Positions 38,601 to 49,240 of a stretch of 64,000 nt of DNA are shown here, piece by piece. A program made the translations under genes and the position numbers. This DNA comes from Brasenia schreberi. Lineage: Eukaryota; Streptophyta; Magnoliopsida; Nymphaeales; Cabombaceae. Below the pieces are notes generated by a model. The model was not told where the DNA came from. It was given only the letters and a program-made list of their open reading frames with translations, and made no database searches. How positions within the stretch are numbered: the stretch's first letter is position 1; each line of letters begins with the position of its first letter. The stretch is taken from the NCBI GenBank assembly GCA_036023115.1, contig JAYKKT010000090.1, forward strand, positions 31,537,001 through 31,601,000, in the 5' to 3' direction.

Positions 38601-41600
38601 CCTAGCACAAATACATAGTATATGTTATATCCTACAAAAGATCTTGAAACTCTTTGAATCCATAATTTGGATATTTTGCAGCTCGTAAAATCAGTGTAAG
38701 TTTCAGATCATTATGAGGGAACTTGCTAATTGATACCTACGTGCACCCAAAATTAGCAAATACTAGTTGTATTATGATTGATTTATGTAGCTTGAATATT
38801 ATATATAATATATAATATTATATACCCTAGCCGTGTCACCACATCCAAAATTTTTGAAATTTGCCATATCCCGCACCCGCACCTGCACCCGTAGCACCAC
38901 AACAAAATGGAGTAGCTGAAAGGAAGAATCGACATATTTTGGAGATTGCTAGAACTTTACTTCTTGAATATAATATTCTTAAATATTTTTGGCGAGAAGC
39001 AATTCTGACAACAGTATATATCATAAGCAGGATTCCGACTATGACTCTGGCAAGAAAGTCACCATTCAAGATGATTAAGCTGGATGATAATCCATTCCAT
39101 CTTATTCCCAGAATATTTGGATGCGTTTGTTATGTGCATGTTCACCAGCAATTTAGAGATAAACTTGATTAAGGGCGGTAAAATGCATTTTCATTGGATA
39201 TTCTTGTGAGAAGAAAGGATATATATGTTATGATACTAATTCTCATAAAAGATATATTTCTATGGATGTAACTTTCTTTGAAACCACTCCATATTACAAA
39301 AATTCGAAGGATCCTCCCAATCCTACTATCGAAGAATCAATTGTTCTTCCCAGGTTTATTGGAAGTGAAGAAATAGAGGAAATAAACTCTCTTACAGAAA
39401 CAGATCAAATCCAAGGAGACAAAGAAATACAAGTATACCGAAAGGGGGAGAGAAATGTTTTTATAAACAAACAAACCGAGATGTTAAATCAAGGAGGAGA
39501 AACAAGGTATGTTTCAAATGACAGTATAGAAGATTCAAGACATGAAGACTTAGATGAATTAGATATTCCCATAGCCCTCAGAAAAGGAAAGAGATCATGT
39601 CGTAAGTATCCGATTTCTCAATTCATATCTTATGATAGATTATCATAAGGTTATTAGAAATTTGTGTTAAGGGTTGAGACGTATCATATTCCCAAAAATT
39701 ATTTTGAAGCTTCTAAAGACAAGCAGTGGGTTGAAGCTATGAAGTCTGAAATTCAAGCATTAGAAAAGAATCAGACTTGGGAACTCAGTGATCTACCAGA
39801 AGGCAGGAAAGCAGTCTCATGCAAGTGGGTATATACAATCAAATACAAAGCAAATGGTTCATTAGCAAGATACAAGGCAAGGCTAGTTGCACGATGATAT
39901 AGTCAAGCATATGGAATTGATTATGAGGAGACATTTGCACTAGTAGCTAAACTTACATCTATACGAGTTATTATCATCATTACAGCGTAAAGAAACTGGG
40001 TAATATAGCAACTAGATGTGAAAAATGCGTTTCTACAGGGAAAACTCAAAGAAGAAGTCTATATGGAATTACCACCGGGATATCCAAATCCTAAGAAACA
40101 GGTATGTAGATTAAGAAAAGCTATCTATGAGTTAAAACAATCTCCAAGAGCTTGGTTTGAGAAGTTCAACAGAAGTATTATAAACTTGGGTTATCAAAAG
40201 AGTGTAAGTGATCATACATTATTCTTTAAGAAATGAGACAAATTAACTATACTATTAGTATATATGGATGATATTATTGTTACAGGTGATGACTTCGAAG
40301 AAATTCAGAAATTAAAGAAGGACCTTCATTAGTTATTTGATATTAAGGATCTTGGAAGATTACATTATTTTTTAGGTATTGAAGTAGCCTATTCAGGAAG
40401 TGATATATTTCTGAATCAAAGAAAATATACGATAGATCTTTTGTAAGAAGTCAGGATGGAAAATTATAGACCTACATATACTCCAATGGATGTGAATCAT
40501 AAGCTACAGCTGGAAGATGGAGCTGAAAAGGTAGATGTGACAAAATATCAGCAATTGGTTGGAAAATTAATATACCTGACACGTCCAGATATAGCATATG
40601 GAGTGCGTATAGTAAGCAGATTTATGCAATCCCCATCTAAGTATCACATGGATGCTGTGTTCCACATATTAAGATATCTGAAGACAACTCCAGGACATGG
40701 AATCACTTACAGAGCTAATGGTCACACTAATATTGAGATTTATACCGATGCTGATTGGGCAGGTTCTTTGATTGGTGGCAATATAGTTTCATGGAAAAGC
40801 AAAAAAAAGTTGGTTATAGCTAGATCGACAGCTGAGGCAGAGTACATAGCAATAGCATCAGGTATATGTGAAGGAAAATTGCTGAGATCTTTACTGATGG
40901 AAATAGATTTATTTACTAGAAACACTATACCAATATTCTGTGACAGCAAAGCAGCTATTCAGATCGCATCAAATCCAGTGTACCATGAAAGAACAAAACA
41001 TATTGAAATAGATTGCCATTTTATCAGAGAGAGTGTACATGCAAAAGAATTTCAGTTAGAACATGTGTAATCAGGACATCAATGTGCAGATATGTTGACA
41101 AAAGCAGTTACCATAGATATACTTCAAAGATTATGTAGCAAGCTAGGTGTAACATCCATCTTTCACCCAACTTGAGGGGGAGTGTTAATATGTTTTGTAG
41201 TGTCATGTCGTGTTATGTCATGTTGTGTGTAGTTTTGTGTCTAAGTGTGTTAAGTACAAGTAATGATTGGACCAAGATCCATTGGAAACCATATCCTAGA
41301 TTTAGGGTTAATTATGTCTTTTAAGTTAGATTAGGTTTAGTATAAAGTCTGGGATTCATTAGGGCAGCAGTTAACAAGAAAGAAAGAAAAGATCGGCCAC
41401 CATAAACAGGGGCCGAGTATGTCAGAATGTCAGCTGCTGATGAATGAATGATTTTCTTTCATTTTTGTCAATGAAATATGATGATTGAAAGCAATATTTC
41501 TGTTGTCTCCTTAACGATTTTTTGACGCATACATATCCTTATCAATGGACTGACAAAGTTTCATGGTACTGGTGTGGAAGACAGTAGCACGCATTTGGTG

Positions 41601-44600
41601 TCAACATTGAGAATTGGCATGATCAATTAGGAACTCATGATAATGATTGTTTCTTTCTAATAATTAATTTTTTGAATTTTTGTCCAATCCTTAACTTCAA
41701 AATGATTCTGATAATTTGTCCACTACATTGCATATTTTTGATGTACATTGAAGAAACACATGCATCATCTTATTGAACATGAAGGGTTTACTCTTCTGGT
41801 GACACTGTCATCGTGTTTTCTTCTCTCTCCTCATACCTAGTTACTTTGGTGGTGTAAGAGCAACTAAAATTTAGTTCTTCAGACCTTCTATTTCTTTTGT
41901 ACCTTCTTTTTCCTCCAACTTTTTCTCTCTTACCGTTTCCATTGACCTTCTGTTGTTTAGATGTTTTCTTCCATTTTGTCCGATATGTTTTTATCTCATA
42001 TCTTGCTCTTTTATTCCATTTCCTGATGTTGATGTCAGATCTGTAAGTGGTAGACCAAAGTAAAGAGAATGAGGGCTATCATATGTATGGTCTCCTCAAA
42101 TGAATTTGACTCGTGATCCTTGATATGAACCAGGGTCCTGATGTCTCCTCTATCTTACTAAAGAAAAACACAATCATGAAGGCTTTAGTGGATGTAACAA
42201 TTTCCCTTTGTAGCATCTCTATTTGTAGACAACAAATATCAAGTGATTGATTTGTTAACTACTTTTGTTTCCCTTCACTTCATTGACAGAATCTTTTCTT
42301 TTGTCTGGTGCTGTTGTATGTTTTTGTTGTTGAATCTCTGATTCCCTATTCATATTCCATAGTTGCCTGAAAGACGTCAAATATCAAGTGATTGATTTGT
42401 TAACTACTTTTGCTTCCCATTAAGTTCACTTCTTTGACAGGGTCTTTTCTTGTGTCTGGTGCTTTGTATATTTTTTTTGAATCCCTATTCATATTCCATA
42501 GTTGCCTGAAAGAAAACAAAGTTCAAATTTTTTTATGATAAACGAACCTAGTTATGAAAACAAACTTCCAAATTTATCAGTCTTTCTGATCCTGAGTGCC
42601 AGTTAGACCAGTTGACTACAAGGAGTGCCCTTCATTTTGTTTTATAAATGAACCAAAATTAATCAACGTTTCATCAGCCTTTTTCAGCAGGTACCCTTCG
42701 TGCAATTTAGAGCCACCTATTTGTTTCTGATTGAATACCTCTGTTTGTGTTCTTTAGTTTCTCTTATTCCTTCAATCTTAACAGCTCCGTTACCAATCAC
42801 CTTCTGAAAGACCAAGTCTTTCCAACTTGCTTGTTCTCCATTTAGGAATAAACATGTTGTCGAAGGGCAATTTTCTTTTGAAAATTTACTTATTATTTTG
42901 GAACGCCTTGGATGGCATGGATAAAATTTATTTAATTTATCTCCACAGGGATTAATGTCAACAATTCATCTCTCCCTTTCTCTAACTATATATATAGTTA
43001 GTTAGAGACTGCTGATGGAACATTTCTGCTTGAAACTAAAGTTGATGGTTCAAATTTAATGTTGATTCCATAATACATACTCAACAAAGAAGAATCACAA
43101 AATTTGCACCTTACCCTAGATTTTACTAAAAAAATTCCAGTGAAGGTTGCCAGGATAAAACAGAATCTTTTCTGAGTAGAACTTACTACATCAACGGTGG
43201 GTTTGACAATAAAGAGGGGATGACAAAACTGAATGCTCAAATGCAACAGATTGAAGTGAGTATATGAAAGCTTTTACTCTTCCATTTTGGTATATTTTGT
43301 AAACTTGAATGACCTTGGAACTTGTATTCATAAAATATTGTTTTCACTCTTTTGATATAAATTTGCATCCTAACACAATTTATCTTCTGGTCCACTTCAT
43401 GGTTTCTGTTCTAGGGTCACTCGGAAGCCAATCGGATATTTTACCTCTCCGTGCCACAAGAGGCACTTTTGGATGTCTCATCATCTTTGGCTAAGCATGC
43501 TCAAACTAGTAGAGGTTGGAACAGGATTATCATTGAGAAGCCTTTTGGCTTTGATTTGCAATCTTCGTATAAGTTGACAGAGTCTCTACTTTCAGATTTT
43601 AAAGAGAAACAGATATACAGGTCTATATTTTGCTGGCCTTTTATCATATTAGATGCTCCTATTCAACCTTTTGAGTGATTGTTTAGTGAAATGTGCAGTA
43701 TATAACTATATATAATTGTTTTGCTCCATTTTTCACCATATTTCAGGATTGACCATCTACTTGGGAGGAACACCATTGAAAACCTTACTGTTCTAAGGTT
43801 CTCAAATCTTGTTTTCGAGCCATTATGGAGTCGATCTTACATACGCAATGTGCAGGTACACATCATCATGCATTATTAAAATCGTGTGATGGGTGACCTT
43901 ATTGCGATTCCTTCATCATTATCTCTAAAGTAGGCTTTTCCTTGCTACAGGTCATCTTATCTGAAGATGGGGGAATGGAAGCGAGAGGAAGGTAAATATG
44001 CCACATCCTGTCAAGTTGTAATCCTTGGCATGCTTTCACTGATCTGTTCATTGTCATCTCATCATAATGATTGCTCACGTAGTAGGTCATTCAACTTTGC
44101 AATCTGTTATGGTGCATAACATCGTGCTGCATCTATTGAAAATGCAGAACCTTTTGTAAATTTGTGGGCTTACTCTTTTCCATTTGATAGATATTTTGAT
44201 GGGTATGGAATCATAAGGGACATTGTCCATAGTCATATTCTCCAAACAATCGCTTTGTTTGCCATGGAACCTCCAGTGAGCCTTGATGGTGAAGACATTC
44301 GAAATGAGAAGGTGAGAATTCTTCTTTGATTGCTATATAACTTAAACCCTCATTGGTCACAATACTGGTTGTAGAATGCCTTTTTTTCCTTCATGCAGGT
44401 GAAGGTTCTTAGATCAATCAGACAGTTAGAGCTTGATGACATTGTTCTGGGCCAGTATAAGTCTAGTGCATATAAAACAGATGTATACTTGAACAATCTT
44501 ACTCCAACATTTTTCTCTGCTGCAATGTACATTGACAATGCACGGTGGGATGGCGTACCCTTTTTGATCAAAGCTGGCATGGGACTCATGAAACACAGGT

Positions 44601-45475
44601 ATGGGATAATTGCAGGACTGCACAAATTGGCTTATCTTTTTTTCCTGGAGTGGAACTTATGTTGATGTTCCCCTTTTTTCTAGCTTAATACTGTTGATGA
44701 TGTTTTCGTTTGCATTCCAATATTTCCAGAGTTGAGATAAGGATCCAATTTGGCCATGTCCCAGGCAATCTTTATCGCGAAAGAATTGGGCATAACATTG
44801 ACCTTGCTACAAACGAACTGATTCTACGAGATGCCCCTGATGAAGCCATTCTCGTGAAAGTGAACAATAAAGTTCCTGGACTGGAAATACAGCTGGATGC
44901 ATCAGAGCTGAATTTACTTTACAAAGAAAAGTAAGTTTTTGGTCATTCCGGAACGCTTTATCTACCAACTCATTGTTTGGGCTGCAACTTTGAACTTGCA
45001 ATTTACTTGGTTAAAAACTTGATCAGCCTATGTTGATGACCAGCCCACCAAACAATGCCTGGATGACTTTACCTGCTAACCTCTTTGTGTAAACCTCATA
45101 TTCCTGTTGCTTCTAAAGGGGAAGTAAAAGTGAATCAGATTGTCTTTCCAAGTTTCCCCAGGCCTTGAAATCCTTTTCTACCAGGTTCGGCACGCACAAG
45201 TGATTATCAGTCTAACGGTGCTGTTGATACTTTGTAGGTATGACGTTGAAGTACCTGATTCGTATGAGCATCTTCTGTTGGACGTCATTGATGGAGATAA
45301 CCATCTTTTTATGCGAAGCGATGAGTTAGCTGGCGCATGGAACATACTCACCCCTGTTCTAGATGCGATCGATCAAAATAAGCTGATGCCTGAGTTGTAT
45401 GATTTTGGTGGCAGAGGACCTGTTGCAGCATATTACCTCGGAGCAAAGCATGGTGTTCGATGGGCAGATGACTAG
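17621..45475 (+). CDS. G6PD4: Plastidic glucose-6-phosphate dehydrogenase, G6PD4 (catalytically divergent) type, 12 exons
   Basis: Exons: 17621-17728, 20614-20875, 22789-22994, 34656-34750, 43141-43255, 43415-43620, 43747-43855, 43951-43991, 44191-44311, 44399-44598, 44730-44930, 45238-45475. They sum to 1902 bases, keep phase throughout, use GT/AG borders, and give 633 residues plus TAG. Residues 1 to about 155 are a Ser/Arg/Cys-rich plastid transit and linker region (start [13 protein letters not shown]). The NADP-binding loop is IGATGELA (167-173 region). Later landmarks are RIDHLLGR (331-338), [56 protein letters not shown], and [16 protein letters not shown] near the C terminus. Active isoforms have GASGDLA, RIDHYLGKE and QNHLLQ; here these read [16 protein letters not shown] and HSHILQ, as in Arabidopsis G6PD4, which is described as inactive and as a partner in redirecting G6PD1. 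Exon 1 is the least certain exon, chosen because it is in phase and looks like a transit peptide. Confidence 0.93.
17729..20613 (+). other. G6PD4 intron 1
   Basis: 2.9-kb intron (GTAATC...GCAG). It holds an L1 reverse-transcriptase fragment at about 19205-19430. The rest shows no gene. Short frames such as 18391-18615 and 20084-20335 have no family features. Confidence 0.7.
19205..19430 (+). mobile_element. L1-type LINE reverse-transcriptase fragment
   Basis: Translation gives [16 protein letters not shown], then in the next frame [20 protein letters not shown] and [20 protein letters not shown]. This is the plant L1 RT block usually read 'LLPSLISENQSAFVPGR...[17 protein letters not shown]'. 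A frameshift in the ctttttgtt run and the KAYD-to-KAYN change mark it as a relic. It is a different clade from the RTE copies elsewhere in the window. Confidence 0.75.
21212..21763. mobile_element. 552-bp non-autonomous hAT element
   Basis: The ends are inverted: TAGGGATGTTGATG at the left and CATGAACATCCCTA at the right (one mismatch over 14). A perfect 8-bp target duplication, CTTGTTGC, flanks it (21204-21211 and 21764-21771), the length used by hAT transposases. The two subterminal arms are strikingly GC-rich (runs of ccccatccc, ggggatggg) around an AT-rich middle. No transposase is encoded; the frames at 21517-21863 are artefacts of the arms. It lies in G6PD4 intron 2, between the exons at 20614-20875 and 22789-22994. 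Confidence 0.88.
24601..25506 (-). mobile_element. 5'-truncated RTE-type LINE
   Basis: Minus-strand reading gives the RT block [20 protein letters not shown] and [20 protein letters not shown], then [20 protein letters not shown], then the C-terminal block [13 protein letters not shown]...ADP. It ends in an (AAC)n run on the plus strand (24601-24620), that is a (TTG)n 3' tail. Homology stops abruptly near 25506, as expected of incomplete reverse transcription. The RT active site reads FAHD instead of FADD. Confidence 0.85.
26055..28100 (+). mobile_element. Gypsy-like LTR, probably solo (right end uncertain)
   Basis: Begins TGTAAACACCCAAAAATTTTC, the start typical of long plant Gypsy LTRs. 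It carries a TATA box and start-site context (tctataaataggggcc, 27339-27354) preceding a purine-rich leader, as in an LTR promoter. No PBS, PPT or coding region of a partner element was found. The 3' end and the target duplication could not be fixed, so the call rests on the start, length and promoter layout. Confidence 0.5.
29794..29872. repeat. 35-bp tandem duplication
   Basis: Two adjacent copies of a unit starting gggtgtgctatatttggtcg and ending gtaaggta, differing at the last base. It lies inside the minus-strand Copia pol. Confidence 0.9.
30264..30600. repeat. 176-bp tandem duplication within Copia RT
   Basis: Units beginning gtgcttgtttaagtctat at 30264 and 30440 run in parallel through 'ttcttcactaagatta' and 'aaaagcatttttaacatcca' to 'aatagcacaaata'. 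The copies differ by scattered changes and a small deletion, so the duplication is not recent. Confidence 0.85.
33034..33345 (+). repeat. 161-bp tandem duplication spanning a Copia/RTE junction
   Basis: The segment starting aagttttcctaaggtatt occurs at about 33034 and 33195. Each copy contains Copia gag sequence, then the RTE segment 'gttaaaaggtaaatattat' and 'catgttttatggttctgag'. The junction itself is duplicated, so the duplication came after the RTE insertion. Confidence 0.85.
33090..33740 (+). mobile_element. 5'-truncated RTE-type LINE (3' end)
   Basis: Encodes the RTE C-terminal region (33310-33708): [57 protein letters not shown] (TTG)n tail follows at 33724-33740. It interrupts the gag of the minus-strand Copia. 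The block 33310-33708 is open but is only the C-terminal tail of a LINE protein. Confidence 0.9.
33810..34556 (+). mobile_element. Degenerate RTE-type LINE of a second subfamily
   Basis: Reads [20 protein letters not shown] near 33825-33890 with an intact FADD active-site motif. Many stops follow, ending in a block like 'ihaADPtsLVWEKA' at about 34515-34550. Divergence from the neighbouring copies is high. It ends about 100 bp before G6PD4 exon 4. Confidence 0.7.
36235..41068 (+). pseudogene. Copia gag-pol polyprotein, disrupted
   Basis: In order: gag ([20 protein letters not shown], 36270 on); zinc knuckle [14 protein letters not shown] (about 37004-37046); protease [14 protein letters not shown] (37319 on); GAG-pre-integrase [14 protein letters not shown]; integrase core WGPC...FVTFIDDFS; then, after the inserted element, [20 protein letters not shown] (38895 on). 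RT follows ([20 protein letters not shown], and [11 protein letters not shown] near 40262), then RNase H (YTDADWAGS, 40741 on). Stops and shifts occur in gag (36419, 36589), in integrase (38051), in RT (39895) and elsewhere. In the integrase zinc site the usual CxxC reads CDVR. The copy is dead but young enough that most of pol reads through. Confidence 0.9.
38178..38894. mobile_element. 717-bp insertion inside the Copia integrase, probable non-autonomous DNA element
   Basis: The Copia sequence breaks exactly at the conserved '[11 protein letters not shown]' motif. The host word caccacaac appears on both sides (38169-38177 and 38895-38903), a 9-bp duplication (8 bp if the flanking C is chance). 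The insert has GC-rich ends with repeated words (gacaccgacagcgtgtcggtg at the left, cccgcacccgcacctgcaccc at the right) and an AT-rich middle. No transposase is encoded. A duplication of 8 points to hAT and of 9 to Mutator; I could not align clear terminal inverted repeats. Confidence 0.7.
42233..42516. repeat. 145-bp tandem duplication in G6PD4 intron 4
   Basis: Units starting caaatatcaagtgattgatt at 42233 and 42378 share 'gttaactactttt', 'tctggtgct' and 'attcatattccatagttgcc', with small indels. Confidence 0.9.
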
Positions 45476-45940
45476 TGCAACATTTTCCTTGTGAATTTTT
45501 AGATTGAAGTTTTCAGAACCCAAGGCTGCACTGCACATAAGTGAAGCCCCACCATGATGCAGTGCTGAGATTTATGATCTTGCTATGATGCATGTGTTTT
45601 ATTCATAATAATGTAGAGATTGTAAGATTACGTCAGGTTGATTGGGTGGGGTGGTTGCAGATAAAATGATTATTCCTGTAAATTTAAGATTTTTGTAAAT
45701 GCGTATTTAAAATCCTGAATGCAGCTTGTCAGGCTATATTTCAGTGCATCCCTTTTCCAAAACCTCTCTCATGGCTTACAGACTTATATTGAAGTCGTCA
45801 TTGGTATCCTATCTACTTTTTCCTTGGTTGGTGTTCTATCAACAATTGATGATTTTACTGTCACATGTTACACTTACTAGTATCTTCTCTTATAGGCAAC
45901 ACTTAATACACGTCTCCACTTTAACAAACCTAGAATAGGT
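45476..45940 (+). other. G6PD4 3' UTR and downstream flank
   Basis: After the TAG at 45473-45475, AT-rich sequence with near-upstream words (tattcataataatgt near 45601, tgtaaatttaagatttttgtaaat near 45677) suits a plant polyadenylation region within about 250 bases. No other gene is seen before the RTE element. Confidence 0.45.
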
Positions 45941-45949
45941 TTGTGCATT

Positions 45950-48900
45950 AGTGTCGCTGACCTCTGGTATCAAACTCCGCCCATGTAAGGGATCATCCTT
46001 GCATTGCCGGTCCCAAGCCCGGATAAAGGAGGAGGGTTGTGTTAGGCTTTCGACAGCCAGCTTAAAACTTTGTCGGATTTTTATAACATCGATTACAAAA
46101 ATTATGAGCATTGCTTTGGGGTGTCTCCGCTTAGCGACGTGCTGCAGACACCGAATGCAATAAGAAGTAAGCAAGAGCCACTACATTTTCGCCTGAATGT
46201 AGTGAATCAATTGCAGAGAGGGTTCTCACATTATGGACGGGTGTGGGTAAAGAAGTTAGTCCCGCTATATTGTAGCTCGAATGTAGTGAAAAATTTTCAG
46301 AGAGTCCGCATTTTGATTATGGACAGATGCGGGGGGTAAGGAAGCTAGTCCTAGATAATAAGATTTGTATTGGTTCTTGGAATATCGGAACATTATCAGG
46401 TAAACTAATGGAGGTGGTAGATACTATGATTCGGAGAAAGATTCATATTCTATGTTTACAAGAGACAAAATGGGTTGGAGAAAAAGCAAAGGAGATAGAG
46501 GATACATGTTTTAAATTATGGTACTCAGGTAAAGAAAATGCCCGAAATGGAGTTGGTATTATCATAAATAAAGATTTAAAGGAGAGTAGTAGACATACAA
46601 CGATATGGTGACCGAATCATGACGTTGAAATTAGTGTTAGGAGCAGAGGTTTTGAATATAGTTTGTGCTTATGCACCCTAAGTAGGACTAGAAGATACTA
46701 TAAAGACAGTTTTTTGGGAAGAGTTAGATAAGGTGTTTCAAAAGATTCTACAAAGGGAGATGATTTGTTTAGGAGGAGATTTAAATGGACATGTCGGTAA
46801 AGAGGCATTAGGATATAAGGGATTCATGGAAACTTTGGTTTTGGGGATATAAACGAGGAAGGTAGGGAGATTTTAAATTTGCAGTCATTTGATCTCTTTA
46901 TAGTCAATACAATCTTCAAAAAAAGAGATGAACATTTAATTACTTATAATTATCACAAACACAAATTGATTACTTTATTTGTAGAAAAAAAGATAGAGTG
47001 TGTTGTAAAGATTGTAAGGTAATTCCAGGAGAAAGCTTAACCACCCAACATCGACTTTTAGTTATGGATTTACAAATAAAAAAATGGACAAAGAAGAAAA
47101 GAGTGCATCGAGCTATTCAGACTAAATGGTGGAACCTCAAAAGCGAGAAAGAAGATATATTTAAACAAAAAGTCCTTCAAGGAGATGTTTGGAATTATGT
47201 TGGCACACCCTCTGATATGTGGAACAATATGACTATACATATTAGGAAAGTGGCGAAAGATGTGTTAGGGGTATCTAAGGGAGGTGTACCGGCACAAAAA
47301 GAAGCTTGGTGGTGGAGTGAAGTAGTACAAAATAAAATCAAGGCAAAGAGGGCATGTTACAAATTACATTATGCTAAGAAAACTAGTGAAACTTTAGAAG
47401 CTTATAAGAAAGCAAAGAAGGAAGCAAAAAAAGCTGTTAGTGAAGCAAAAGCTAAGATTTGGGAGGACTTATATAAAAAACTCAACTCAAAAGAGGGTGA
47501 AAAAGATATTTTTAGGATAGCTAGGGCTAGAGATAAGAAAACTAAAGATCTTAAGTATGTTATATGCATAAAAGACGAGGATGAAAAAATTCTAGTGGCA
47601 AATGATGATATAAGAAATAGATGGAAAAACTATTTTTATAATCTTTTTAATGAAAATAAAGATGTTAGTATTAGTTTAGGAGATTTAGCCAAGTCAGAAA
47701 AGTATATAAACCACAATTTCTACCGACGTATTCAAAAGAATGAAGTCAAAGAGGCTCTTAAACATATGAAGGGTGGTAAATCGGTAGGACCGAATAATAT
47801 TCCTATAGAAGTTTGGAAAATACTAGGAGAATTAGGAATCACTTGGCTCACAAGACTATTTAATGAAATATGGAAAAACTAAAAGATGCCCGAGGAATGG
47901 AGAGCAAGTACACTTATACCCATATATAAGAACAAGGGAGACATTCAAAATTGTGCGAATTATTGAGGTATCAAGTTAATGAGTCATACTATGAAATTAT
48001 GGGAAAGAATTATCGAACGTAGGTTAAGACAAGTATCAAGTACAATAGAGAACCAATTTGGATTTATGTCAGGTAGATCTACTATTGAAGAGATTCACCT
48101 TTTGAGACGTCTTATGGAACATTTTAGAGCAAAAAAGAAAGACCTTTACATGATATTTATTGATCAAGAAAAAGTTTATGATACGGTACCGAGGGAGGTT
48201 CTTTGGAGAACTTTGGAAAAAAGAGGTATCCCATTGACATATATTAACCTTATAAGAGACATGTATGATGGTGCAAAAACATGTGTGAGGACTCATGAAG
48301 GAACGACAGACTTCTTTGAAGTTAATATTGGGTTACATCAAGGATCAACTTTAAGTCCATACTTATTTATAATGGTGATGGATGAGTTAACAAAACATAT
48401 TCAAGATGAAGTACCTTGGTGTATGTTATTTGCACATGACATTGTATTAGTGGAGGAGTCTAAGGAAAAAGTTAATAGAAAATTGGAACTATGGAGAGAA
48501 ACATTAGAAAGAAAAGGCCTCCGACTTAGTAGAACAAAGACAGAATATATGGAATGTAAGTTTGATCATTTGGCTACTTCAGAGGACATAGAAATTAAAA
48601 TTGGCACACATTGCATTCCCCAAAAGGAAAGTTTTAAATACCTAGGGTGAATTTTTCAAAGTGATGGAAGAATTGATGGAGATGTTACACATAGAATTAA
48701 TACTGGTTGGTTAAAATGGAGAAGAGCATCAGATATTCTTTGTGATAAGAAGATACCATTAAAATTAAAAGGTAAATATTATAGAGCAACAAATAGGCCT
48801 GCCATGTTTTATGGTTGTGAGTGTTGGGCAGTTAATCATCAACATGTACAAAAGATGTCTGTGACAGAAATGAAGATGTTGAGATGGATGAGTGGTCATA

Positions 48901-49240
48901 CAAGAAAAGACCGTATACATAATGAGGTTATTAGAAACAAATTAGGAGTGGCACCAATAGAGGATAAAATGAGAGAACATCGTTTAAGATGGTTTGGACA
49001 TATAGAAAGAAGATCAAAAGAAGAACCTGTAAGAAGGTTAGAAAAACTAAATTTAGAAAGTATTAAAAGAGGTAGAGGACGACCACAAAAGTGTTGGAAA
49101 GAAACAATAAAGAATGATCTAGCTTATTGGGAGTTAACTGCTAACATGGCACACGATAGGGATCTGTGGAAACAAAGAATCCATGTAGCCGACCCCATCT
49201 AGTATTGGAAAAAGCTTAGTTGTTGTTGTTGTTGTTGTGT
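45950..49240 (+). mobile_element. Near full-length RTE-type LINE
   Basis: The 5' untranslated part (about 45960-46330) includes the GC-rich word ggtcccaagcccggataaag common at the head of plant RTE elements. The coding part runs endonuclease, spacer, RT and C-terminal tail, and ends at a (TTG)n tail (49217-49238). Length of about 3.3 kb suits a full RTE. It lies about 480 bp downstream of the G6PD4 stop, same strand. Confidence 0.9.
46327..49205 (+). pseudogene. RTE endonuclease-reverse transcriptase, disrupted
   Basis: The APE-type endonuclease starts with ICIGSWNIGTLSGKLMEV and HILCLQETKWVGEKAKEI and stops at 46609. After several stops a 294-codon open stretch (46998-47882) carries the Lys-rich spacer and MKGGKSVGPNNIPIEVWK. 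RT (47979-48650) has [57 protein letters not shown] and [17 protein letters not shown]. The tail (48804-49202) has [35 protein letters not shown] and [18 protein letters not shown]. The active-site FADD is FAHD, so even a repaired frame would lack a catalytic Asp. Confidence 0.9.

Larger units (their letters stand above)
35222..41496 (+). mobile_element. Copia-type LTR retrotransposon, complete ends, broken coding region
   Basis: 5' LTR 35222-35549 (328 bp) and 3' LTR 41183-41496 (314 bp) start TGTTAATATG and end GCAATA. A perfect 5-bp target duplication TTTCT lies at 35217-35221 and 41497-41501. The PBS TGGTATCAGAGC directly follows the 5' LTR (35550-35561), and the polypurine tract TTGAGGGGGAG precedes the 3' LTR. 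The main LTR difference is a 14-bp segment present only in the 5' copy. It sits in G6PD4 intron 4 in the same orientation as the gene. A 717-bp insertion interrupts its integrase region. Confidence 0.95.
34751..43140 (+). other. G6PD4 intron 4 (8.4 kb) with a nested Copia
   Basis: Phase-2 intron (GTATGA...CCAG) between ...CRVDHA and [16 protein letters not shown]. It holds the 6.3-kb Copia at 35222-41496 and a 145-bp tandem duplication at 42233. The parts 34751-35216 and 41502-43140 show no further gene. Confidence 0.85.
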
